A stretch of DNA of 64,000 bases from Platanthera guangdongensis (lineage: Eukaryota; Streptophyta; Magnoliopsida; Asparagales; Orchidaceae), in the NCBI GenBank assembly GCA_039583875.1, contig CM077162.1:66585259-66649258 (forward strand), read 5' to 3'. A program made the position numbers and the translations under genes. Below are positions 12,280 through 21,102 of the stretch, piece by piece; positions within the stretch are counted from its first letter, which is position 1, and every line of letters starts with the position of its first letter. The notes beneath the pieces were generated by a model. It was given only the letters and a program-made list of their open reading frames with translations. It did no database searches and was not told where the DNA came from.

Positions 12280-13196
12280 AGCCGGGCGGACTCCACCTGG
12301 AGTACGCCCAGGCCGCCCGCTCGGGGGCGGCCTGGCCAGCCGGGTGGACTCCCCCCGGAGTCCGCCCAGGCCGCCCGCTCGGGGGCGGCCCGGCTAGCCG
12401 GGCGGACTCCCCCCGGAGTCCGCCCAGGCCGCCCGCTCGGGGGCGGCCCGGCCAGCCGGGCGGACTCCTCCCGGAGTCCGCCAGGCTGCCCGCTAGGGGG
12501 CGGCCCCGGTTCCGCCGGGCGGACTCCCCCCGGAGTCCGCCCAGGCCGCCCGCTCGGGGCGGCCTGGCCTGCCGGGCGGACTCCCACCGGAGTCCGCCCA
12601 GGCCGCCCGCTCGGGGGCGGCCCGGCCTACCGCACGGACTCCACCCGGAGTCCGCCTAGGCCGCCCGCTAGGGGACGACCCGACCTGCTGGGCGGACTCT
12701 GTAACAACCTGGCCCGCTAGGAGAACAGCGCCGCCCGGCCCACCAGCAGCCCATGGAGGACCCATGGCACCATGGTGGTACAGCCAGAATCTACAAGGCC
12801 TGCAGGCCGTACACCCCAACGCCTCTCTGGCCTGTTTCTCAGCAAACATCGCGTTGTTGGCGCGGGATTTCGAACCCGCAACCCATGATAAGCAACCTTC
12901 AACAATTCTCATCACCAGCTGAGCTGCAGCTCAGTTGGTGATGAGAACTGTTGAAGGTTGCTTATCAAGGGTTGCGGGTTCGAAACCCCCGCGCAAACAA
13001 CGCGTTGTTTGCTGAGAAACAGGCCAGAGAGGCGTTGGGGTGTACGACCTGCAGGCCTTGTAGATTCCGGCTATTCCACCGTGGTGTCATGGGTCTTCCA
13101 TGGGCTGCTGGTGGGCCGGGAGGCGCTAGGGGTCCTCCCTAGGTCGTTACAGACACCCCCGGAGTCCGCCCAGGCCGCCCGCTCGGGGGCGGCCTC
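12280..13196. repeat. 58-bp GC-rich hairpin array in B1 5' LTR (split by a foldback element)
   Basis: Units of about 58-59 bp (anchor GGCGGACT at 12401, 12459, 12518) each hold GCGGACTCC, a short C-rich loop and GGAGTCCGC, followed by CAGGCCGCCCGCT and GGGGGCGGCC. Each unit can fold into a strong GC hairpin. The long ORFs over this array on both strands are a by-product of its composition. Confidence 0.9.
12700..13151. mobile_element. Foldback element with tRNA-like promoter boxes
   Basis: Two arms of 226 bp (12700-12925 and 12926-13151) are near-perfect inverted repeats around GAGCTGCAGCTC. The ends are TGTAACAACCTGG and its inverted counterpart CTAGGTCGTTACA. GACTC on the left and GACAC on the right may be a degenerate 5-bp duplication. 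Each arm holds an A-box-like AGCTCAGTTGGTG (12928) and a B-box-like GGGTTCGAAAC (12976), in tRNA order but about 6 nt farther apart than in a normal tRNA. It interrupts the GC-rich array. Confidence 0.8.
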
Positions 13197-13320
13197 CGTT
13201 CTCTTCCTCCAGCCTGCTGCTTCGCTCAACAATTACACACTCCAACTTCCAGTCCGCGGAGTCCGCGCAGGTCGTCATGCTGGCGTAACTGGGCCCCGCT
13301 TCTTGAAGAACTTCCCTGGG

Positions 13321-13330
13321 CCTATAAATA
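13321..13330 (+). promoter_or_regulatory. TATA box of B1 5' LTR
   Basis: CCTATAAATAG is preserved in the same place in all four B LTRs (13321, 17082, 22325, 29736), downstream of the hairpin array. Transcription should start about 30 bp downstream. Confidence 0.7.
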
Positions 13331-13775
13331 GCCCCTGAAGCCTCTCATTCAGGGATCCTGAAGGTGGAAATAAGTCTTGCCAGCAGACCCTGCAGACTCC
13401 GTTTTCCAGTCCGCGCAGTCCATCATCAGCCTTCCAGCAAGCTCTGCGGACTCAGTTTCCTGTCCGCGCAGTCCTCCACAGCTTACTTCCAGCTTGCCAG
13501 CAGACTCTGTCGACTCAGTTTCCCAGTTCTCCAACAGCTAGCAGACTCTTTTACTCAGTCTCTGGCAGCTTCTCTTCTCTGCTTTCTAGCAATTTCTTCT
13601 CCCTTAGCCGCCAACTTCTCTTTGTACCCCTTTAGTGATTTGTTGTAAAGGTGTACTTGTAAGCTTGTAACCTCTCGCTATTAATCAAAGGAAAGCCCGT
13701 CGCAGGAGTGGCATTTAGGCCACGGCGGGCGAAGTGTGTTGTTGCCGCTGCTAGCGGCCCCCTCTTCTCTCCTCT

Positions 13776-13965
13776 GCTCAGCAAGCCTTGCTCCTCTACT
13801 CAGCAAGCCTTGCTCCTCTGCTCAGCAAGCCTTGCTCCTCTGCTCAGCAAGCCTTGCTCCTCTGCTCAGCAAGCCTTGCTCCTCTGCTCAGCAAGCCTTG
13901 CTCCTCTGCTCAGCAAGCCTTTCTCTCTGCTCAGCAAGCCTTGCCCTCAGCTCAGCTCAGTTCTT
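13776..13965. repeat. 22-bp tandem repeat in B1 5' LTR
   Basis: The unit is close to TGCTCCTCTGCTCAGCAAGCCT, repeated about 8 times. The Leu/Ser-rich ORFs over it are repeat translations and not genes. Confidence 0.9.
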
Positions 13966-14012
13966 CTCGGCAACCAACCTGCAAGTGCAACCGTTGCGGT
14001 TACTGTCTGCTC

Positions 14013-16157
14013 CTCCAAAGCTCCTAGCGAGCTTCATGGGTTATCTCAACCCTTGCTCTCTCTCTTCAAACATTTTCCTTTCATCAAACACTTCTCAGTG
14101 TTCTTCTCTTGCTTTTCTACAAAGCTTTTTATCAGGGATCTTATACTGACACAGTTCCCTTCTTGTGTTGCTCTTTCCTCTCCTCTCTCTCTTTAAGGAT
14201 CGGTACGCCAATGAGATATCACCGAGTCTGAAACGTTCCCTCCGTTGATTGTTCTCGCACAACCGCTACGCCCACATATGGCGGGAGTATACCCATGTGT
14301 GCAGTGGGAGCAGTTCAATCGCGGGAATGGGCTTCGGGTCTCGGATCCTGGCCGGCAACTGTCACAAAGTGTGTGCTAGGGGAGCCCCATGTGTTAGCTA
14401 TACTGCGCTTTGCTTAGGATACATTACAGTCATGATGGTCTTTGCTTGACAAGCAATGGCGACCAAGCGTAGCCTTGTCTTTTCGATCATCACCTAACTG
14501 TGATTGTTGAACACTCCGGTATCCTCGATCCGTGCCTTCTCGGGTTCTCACAACTCCACTGATCAATACACAGACAAGCTAGGCCTCTTGGCGCAACCCG
14601 TCTCGTTGATCAGTGATGCTTGTGCCCAAGGCAAGAGAGCGTTCCTCCTAGCGATCCTTCTCAGGATCTTTCCCTTGCTTTTCTCCTTTGTGCCCTCCTT
14701 GAGGATGCGCGGCCAGCCCGCTTTGAGTAGGACTATACTCAGGATGGTTTTCTCAGGCCAGTGATGCATAAGGCCCATGGGGAACACCTGTGGCAGCATT
14801 CAACCTTCTTTAGTCATTCCGAATATAGACCTCCTTTTATTTTTTCCCTCCTTGAGGATGTGCGGCCAGCCCGCTTTGAGTAGGACTATACTCAGGGTGA
14901 TTTTTTAGGCAAGTGATGCATAAGGCCCACGGGGAACACCTGTGGCAGCATTCAACCTTCTTTAGTCATTCCGAGTATAGACCTCCTTTTGTCTCTTCCC
15001 CCTTTTTCAGGTGAACAGGTTAATCCAACCTACCAAAAGGATTTCCAGCAATCACTTTGCTTATGCTCATCTCATATACTTTGCCTGCTCAAGCTCTATC
15101 ATATGGAAATTCACAGAGCTACTCATTATTTTTGTCAAAATCTAATGGCATAAAACATTAATCAAATCATATCAACAGTTTGGTGATCAAATGCTATCAG
15201 CCATGCTACTGCACTACAGTTAAACGCTCAGTTTATTGATCTGGGTTTCATGATAAAGTGTTCATCAGGCATTTTTCTTGCTACCTGGTCATATCGACCT
15301 TATCCCATCAACCTTCATGGGTTATCTCAACAATTCTGGTGCGGTTATCCTCGTGTCTTGTTTGCTTCTAATCTCTCTCCTCACAGAGGTTAGCAAACAC
15401 TTGCAAGCCCTCTCCACAGGTACTTGCAAGCTCCTTTCATATGCATATTGTCTGCTTCTAACTTTTCTCTTTGTAGAGAACAACAGACACCTGCAAACCT
15501 CATCCAGGTACTTGCAGTTGAAATCATTATTTTATATCTGCTGCTCACTCTCCACTTTGCAGTAGTTAGTAGACGTCTGCAAGCCATATTCAGGTACTTG
15601 TAGCTTATCTTTGTATACAATACCTGCCTCTAACTCTCTTCTTGCAGAGATCACCGACACTTGCAAGCTCCCTTCAGGTACTTGCAAGTTACTTTCATGC
15701 ACTATGCGTACTTCTAACTCTTCTTTTGCAGAAACCACCAAAGGTTTGCAAGTTCCTTCCAGGTACTTGCAACTCATTTTTCTTTCTTTCTTGTATACTC
15801 TTCTTCCTTACCTTTTTGCAGAGGGTGGCAGGTGCTTGCAAGCCTCCATCAAGTACTTGCAAGTTATTGTGCCTTCCTGTTTTCCTCACTTTTGTTTTGC
15901 AGAACATTAACAGAAGACACACCTTCCTCGTTTTGCAAAAGCAAACTCAGGTACACACTCGATGTACCACCCATACATGCTTACCCTAATTTTCCTCTTG
16001 CAGGAAAATAGACAGGAAACACCAAGCTTGTAAGGAGAGTCTTCAGGTTCTATCTCTCCTTGCCACCCCTTCTCTTTCCTTTGGGGTGGATCACGATTTT
16101 CGTGGGTCTCCAACTTTTTCGAAGTTCCCTTCGGAACTTAAAAAAGTGCGGGGATTA
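14013..16157 (+). other. B1 internal region, non-coding
   Basis: There is no coding sequence. A segment of about 150 bp is duplicated in tandem (about 14695-14845 and 14846-14995, anchor GGCAGCATTCAACCTTC). A splice-like array follows at 15364-16003. The region ends AAAAAGTGCGGGGATTA, a weak purine tract before the 3' LTR. Confidence 0.75.
15364..16003 (+). repeat. Tandem array of splice-site-like units (about 85 bp)
   Basis: Seven units place GTACTTGC-like or GTACAC donors at 15420, 15508, 15594, 15678, 15763, 15853 and 15951. Each is preceded 30-48 nt earlier by an acceptor-like end (pyrimidine tract plus CAG or TAG at 15386, 15476, 15562, 15647, 15731, 15821 and 15902); an eighth acceptor is at 16003. 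Several have CTAAC about 15-20 nt before the acceptor. Exon-like pieces are about 31 nt and intron-like pieces about 50-59 nt. Confidence 0.8.
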
Positions 16158-18012
16158 TGTTAACCCAGAAATTGGCGATCCTTGCCAAGGTAGCCAGCTG
16201 GCTAGTCGCGCTCCTTAGATTCTCCCTTTTGATCGCGACAAGCCCCCAGCGTAGGCGGACAGTTTTTCCTATCCATCTAGGTTCCTTTGCAACCGCATGC
16301 CCTGCGGGACGGCGGGCTATTCCCATAGCTCATCCTCGCAGGCCATGCGGTTAGGCCCCGCTTACCGTGCAATGCTTCTCCTTGCAGGATCCCGCCATCA
16401 GCGCCACAGGGGACGGTTTCCCGGTCTCCCTGCCGTTCGAGGAGCGGCGGCCTCCTGCCGCCGTCCGCCGAGGGCGCCGCCAGAGGTGGCCTCCGCCCGC
16501 CAGCGGGAGGGACTCCACCCAGAGTCCGCCCAGGCTGCCCGCTCTGGGGCGGCCCGGCCAGCCGGGCGGACTCCCTCCGGAGTCTGCCCAGGCGCGCTCG
16601 CGGGCGGCCCAGCCAGCGGGCGGGACTTCCCCCCAGAGGACCTCCCAGGCCGCCCGCTCGGGGGCGTCCCGGCCAGCCGGGCGCACTCCTCCGGAGTTCG
16701 CCAGGCCGCCCGCTAGGGGCGGCCCCGGTTTCGCCGGGCGGACTCCCCCCGAGTCCGCTCAGGCCGCCCGCTCGGGGGCGGCCCGGCCTGCCGGGCGGAC
16801 TCCCCCAGAGTCGCCTAGGCCGCCCGCTCGGGGGCGGCCCGGCCTGCCGGGCGGACTCCACCCGGAGTCTGCCCAGGCCGCCCGCTAGGGGGTGGCCCCC
16901 GCCTGCCTGGCGTACTCCCCCCGGAGTCCGCCCAGGCCGCCGCTCGGGGGCGGCCTCCGTTCTCTTCCTCCAGCATGCTGCTTCGCTCAACAATGGCAGA
17001 CTCCAATTTCCAGTTCGTAGAGTCCGCGTAGGTCGTCATGCTGATGTCACTGGGCCCCGCTTCTTGAAGAACTTCCTTGGGCCTATAAATAGCCCCTGGT
17101 GCCTCTCATTCAGGGTTCCTGAAGGTGGAAACAAGTCTTGCCAGCAGACCCTGCGGACTCCGTTTTCCAGTCTGCGCCAGTCCGTCATCTGCTTTCCAGC
17201 AAGCTCTGCGGACTCAATTTCTTGTCCGTGCAGTCCTCCACAGCTTACTTCCAGCTTGCCAGCAGACTCTGCAGACTCAGTTTCCCAGTCCTCCAGCAGC
17301 TGACAGACTCTTTTACTTAGTCTCTGGCAGCTTCTCTTCTCTGCTTTCTGGCAATTTCTTCTCCCTTAGCCGCCAGCTTCTCTTTGTACCCCTTTAGTGA
17401 TTTGTTGTAAAGGTGTACTTGTAAGCTTGTAACCTATCGCTATTAATCAAAGGAAAGCCCGTCGCAGGAGTGGCATTTAGGTCGCGGCGGGCGAAGTGTG
17501 TTGTTGCCACTACTAGCGGCCCCCTCTTCTCTCCTCTGCTCAGCAAGCCTTGCTCCTCTGCTCAGCAAGCCTTGCTCCTCTGCTCAGCAAGCCTTGCTCC
17601 TCTGCTCAGCAAGCCTTGCTCCTCTGCTCAGTAAGTCTTGCTCCTCTGCTCAGCAAGCCTTGCTCCTCTGCTCAGCAAGCCTTGCTCTCTGCTCAACAAG
17701 CCTTACCCTCAGCTCAGCTCAGTTCTTCTCGGCAACCAACATGCAAGTGCAACCGTTGCGGTTACAGTCTGCTCGACAGCTCCTGTTCAACCTCTTCTTC
17801 CTCTCTTGATCAACCCTCTCTGTTGATCAAGGCTCTCCTCTCCTCTACCCCCGCAACCCTCCTTGAACAAGCTATTTGCTCCTCTCCCGAGCACTCTGAA
17901 GCTTCCTTCTCCTCTCCCCCCACAACCTTCTCCTCCCTCCTCACCTAGCCTGTGAGACCAAACACCCCCTCGGTGAGAGCTGTGCCCCCGGTGCCATTTC
18001 CGCGCATCAATA
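16158..18012 (+). repeat. 3' LTR of B1
   Basis: TGTTAACCCAG to GCGCATCAATA. It has the GC-rich hairpin array (16490-16955), a TATA box (17082-17091), the 22-bp array (17530-17700) and the complete 3' end missing from the B1 5' LTR. Confidence 0.92.
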
Positions 18013-18449
18013 GTAACGATCTCCTTCTTGGACATCAAAGTTCTTTCTTTATGCATATGCATGAAATCCTCCACCAAGAGATAGACATCGTAAGTGATTT
18101 CAAGTTGAGTCTTCATCTAGATCCGGAAGTCTGGAGTACGACATATGCATGCTGTGTGAAGCCCATCTGGACGGTTGGTCTGGATTGGTGATGATTATGG
18201 ATTATGGGTAGACCGGAGAAGACTCCGTGTATTTTATGTATGCGTATGATTTATGAGTATAGGCTCTTTTGTATAGGTGTATGGATGTTTATTTTGGATG
18301 CTTTGCATAAGCTCCTTGTGGTGTGAGCGCTAATTGCTCCGGGAGAGCGAAAAGCTGCGGCTAATCAGGATGGAAGGCCGACCCGTGTTTAGTGTTACGC
18401 TACTGACGGTATGAGCACGGGAAAGACGTACCTGCCCATGGTTGTTTGA

Positions 18450-18690
18450 GAGATTAACTGGTGGCAATGCCTGGGATGCGCAAGATAAACCTGGCTTTCT
18501 ACACCACTAGGGTGGGTCGATCTGCGTGAGGTTGATAGGTAGATTGGTGGCAATGCCTGGGGAGCCGAGATAAACCCGGATTGCTACACCACTACGGTGG
18601 GTCTATCTGTATTAGGTTGCGAGGTCGATTGGTGGCAATGCCTGGGGAGCGTAGATAAACCCGGCTTGCCACACTACTATGGTGGGTTGA
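18450..18690. repeat. 85-86-bp tandem repeat, three copies, in LTR of A
   Basis: The anchor TGGTGGCAATGCCTGGG recurs at 18459, 18545 and 18630. Each unit includes GATAAACC(C/T)GG and GGTGGGTC. The same repeat is in the A 3' LTR near 48815-49480, where a TRIM has landed in it. Confidence 0.88.
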
Positions 18691-19332
18691 TCTGCTATGG
18701 TCATGCTCATATTTGGTATAAGGTGCCCTGAGTGCATGAGCGTTTGGTGGATCCCGCCGTTTGTGATATTGTTGTGCCTGAGAGCACTTGTTGTGATTGA
18801 TATATAGTATGATTCCAATGCATACAGGGAAGGAATCACTGCCCCAGGTAAGGGGTAGGGTCGTTATAATTGGTCAGCTAATGCTGATCGTTGCTTTGTT
18901 TACTGCTCTTGGGGTGGATGTCTATTTGCAGGTGCTAATGGGTTGAATTAAAGTGATCAGAATGAATTAGTGCTTCTTAAGCTCTAGAAGGCGTGCTAAA
19001 AATGTTTGGATTTCATGTGTGGCCGGCCTGCGTGCTGATGTATGAAGCTGTAAATTTGTACAGAGGAACTTATAAGACCTTAAGGCCATAGTGTGTGTTG
19101 TATACATTCCTGCTATATATAGATGTGGAATATATATATATATTTAGTGGACATTCGTTGGGATGAGTTCATATAACTTAAAATGCTGCGTTAGAATGCT
19201 CTGAGTTAGGACACGAATAAAATGTGATTTTGATATCTCCACGTGACTCCGTCATTTGTCTGTGAAATATGGCGTGGGGCCCCGGCCGGACCCACTGTTA
19301 TATTTCATGTGACGAATGGAGGCGTTACAAAC

Positions 19333-19345
19333 TGGTATTAGAGCC
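19333..19345 (+). other. Primer binding site of element A
   Basis: TGGTATTAGAGCC is one base from the initiator-Met-tRNA site TGGTATCAGAGCC and lies 3 bases after the LTR end. Confidence 0.88.
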
Positions 19346-19493
19346 AGGTTTTAGATTTATGGGAGGGAGAACATGATTGAACTCAAGAATGTCAACTAGG
19401 AATGGAATACATACACGTAAGGTGCGTGGGCGTGTAATCAATGTATGTTTGTTGTTATGGACTGGACACAACTGATGTATTGTACATTGATAG

Positions 19494-20690
19494 GTGACGA
19501 GGAGTGGTGCATGGCAGTCTGAGCCGTAGAGGTCCGTTGAGAGTGCAGCACCAGTTGAAGCGCCTACACCTCCCTCGGCAGAGACCATACGTGTGGTGAC
19601 TTAGACGGTGCTCGTAGTGTTACAGGCACAGCCTACTGGGCAGGCAAGGCCTGCAGTGGTGCCAGTACGGCCTCGTGCAAGGCAAGATCGTGTGGAAGCT
19701 GTGGTGAATGAGCAAGCAGTTGACGAGCAGTTGAAGCGATTTATGGAGTTTCATCCACCTACATTTGGCAAAATGGGTTCCCCAACGCAGGAGGAAGATT
19801 GGCTTGCAAGAGTGAATAGGATCCTGACCGCAATCAGGACTGTCGAGGAGCAGGAAGTGACCTTAGCCACTTTTACGCTAGAAGGAGATGCGAGACTGTG
19901 GTGGGATGATGTGGAAGTGCATCACTTGGTAAGTTGAGGATTAGAGAGATCTCGATTGATGAATTCTCACGATTATTTCTAGCCAAGTATTTGCCAGTGT
20001 CATAGCGGATTGTAATGGAAAATGAATTCCAACATTTGGTGCAGGGTGAGACTGATATTGATACATACCTGCATGAGTTTACCATACCGGGGCGCTATGC
20101 GGGGTCTACTTTCACTGAGGAGGCGCGGAAGACAAATCGTTTCTATGAAGGACTGCGAGATGAGTTGAGGTTGGCACTCCCGAGTTCGGTGAACCAAGGC
20201 TTCCAAGCATTGGTAGATACAACCCATGTGCTGGAAAATCATTTAAAGCGGGCACAAGAGAAGATGAGCCTGGCAGTGGAGAAGCTAGAATTAAAAGTTT
20301 CGCAGTCGGACCAATTAGAGTTTCGGAGACGAGAGAAGAAAAGATTCAGGCCTGCTGCATCAACTCCGCCGACTGTCTCTTCGGGGAAACCTATGGGCAA
20401 GGACGTGTAGATACACATATATATTTTAACTGTGGCAAGCAAGGACATATAGCCCATTATTGTTGGAGTGACCCTTCCGGGAGTGAGAAAAAGATAGGTG
20501 CGTCTTATGCAGAAAAGGGCAAAGCAGTGGCCGAGTCATCAGCATCCCGGACGCAACCGCGATTGCATAATCTTGAAGTGCAAGAGCCGCAAAGCTCAAT
20601 CGGTGAAGTTCAGCCTCGCGTGTTTAATTTGGGACGAACTTCGAGAGGCTATCAAACAACTGATGAACGATGATACTGATGAGAAGAAAT
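19494..20690 (+). pseudogene. gag: Tekay/Del-like Ty3/gypsy gag of element A, decayed
   Basis: Gag, the RNA-packaging protein. The frame opens exactly after an acceptor-like site (branch-like CTGAT, then CATTGATAG) with VTRSGA, and continues through FMEFHPPTFGK, EDWLARVNRIL, RLWWDD (19608-19937), then FYEGLRDELR (20015-20410). Stops at 19527 (TAG), 19602 (TAG) and elsewhere and a frameshift near 19930 inactivate it; many stops can be explained by C-to-T changes. The zinc knuckle near 20430 reads FNCGKQGHIAHYC: its first Cys appears as Tyr. No protease or other pol domain follows. No ATG is visible at the start of this exon, which fits a spliced upstream exon, as proposed for element C. Confidence 0.82.
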
Positions 20691-21052
20691 GAATGAGCTA
20701 GGTGATTTGCTTTGATGTAAATCTCGCTTGTATGTCGTATCAGACAATGAACTGTTTGTGCACACCTTCTTTTATTTTGGTGATCGATCAATCAAGGTGG
20801 ATGTATATGATAGTTGGATATGATGTTTGGTCTATAACGATATGAAGTTGTGGGTGGACATATGAGAGCTATGTCTGTATGTATGTAGGACATGTTATGT
20901 TTGTTTTGTGCAATGGCGTGAGGTGAGACAAACTGCGTCCTTTAAGCTCTAACCCGACACATTTTATTTGGGTGATCAGTTGATTATGGTGCAACGAGGA
21001 GTGATTATGTGAATGCCAGTCGTTGAGCTAAATTTTGGGACGAAATTGTTTT
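20691..21052 (+). other. 3' untranslated region of A
   Basis: No coding sequence. It ends with TTTTGGGACGAAATTGTTTT, a phrase typical of the pol end of Tekay/Del elements. This suggests that gag and the last bases of pol were joined by deletion. Confidence 0.6.
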
Positions 21053-21066
21053 GAAGGAGGGGAGGG
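21053..21066 (+). other. Polypurine tract of element A
   Basis: GAAGGAGGGGAGGG directly precedes the 3' LTR start TGTGACACCCCC at 21068. Confidence 0.88.
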
Positions 21067-21102
21067 TTGTGACACCCCCAAATCCCAATTTGGGTTCAGG
21101 TT

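Larger units (their letters stand above)
11936..14012 (+). repeat. 5' LTR of B1, 3' end deleted
   Basis: In order: a conserved 5' block, a GC-rich hairpin array, an inserted foldback element, a TATA box at about 13322, and a 22-bp repeat array. It loses similarity to the B1 3' LTR at about 14012, before the expected end GCGCATCAACA. Confidence 0.88.
11936..18012 (+). mobile_element. Element B1: non-coding deletion derivative of the B family
   Basis: B1 starts TGTTAACCCAG and ends GCGCATCAATA. GTAAC at 11931-11935 and 18013-18017 is the target duplication, and the A 3' LTR shows the empty site (AAGGGTAACGATCTCC at about 48367-48382). Compared with B2 it lacks the last part of the 5' LTR, the primer site and all of gag; the deletion junction is at about 14012, where CTCCAAAGCTCC follows directly. 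Confidence 0.92.
11086..19329 (+). repeat. 5' LTR of element A (interrupted by B1)
   Basis: The LTR parts are 11086-11935 and 18018-19329, starting TGTGACACCCC and ending GGCGTTACA directly before the primer site. The first part is rich in the palindromic motif GACACGGGCGTGTC. A conserved GTGAGTTCC donor-like site lies at 11885 and again at 48325. The region 18450-18690 holds a tandem repeat. An acceptor-like TATTTGCAG lies at 18931. Confidence 0.88.

Noticed and set aside
12075..12720. Long overlapping ORFs on both strands rich in Pro, Arg and Gly (also 16277-16993, 21527-22287 and 28744-29659)
   Set aside because: They are translations of the GC-rich hairpin array. They are open in several frames at once because the GC-rich repeat has few stop triplets.
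12900..13000. A tRNA gene in the foldback element
   Set aside because: The promoter boxes fit but their spacing is too long, no acceptor stem or full cloverleaf is visible, and the same sequence is mirrored in the other arm.
13776..13965. Regular short repeats that might suggest a CRISPR array
   Set aside because: Direct 22-bp repeats without unique spacers, inside a plant LTR.
13708..14196. Leu/Ser/Pro-rich ORFs over the 22-bp repeat (also 17498-17948, 22768-23226 and 30178-30687)
   Set aside because: The protein repeat only mirrors the DNA repeat and is open in all three frames.
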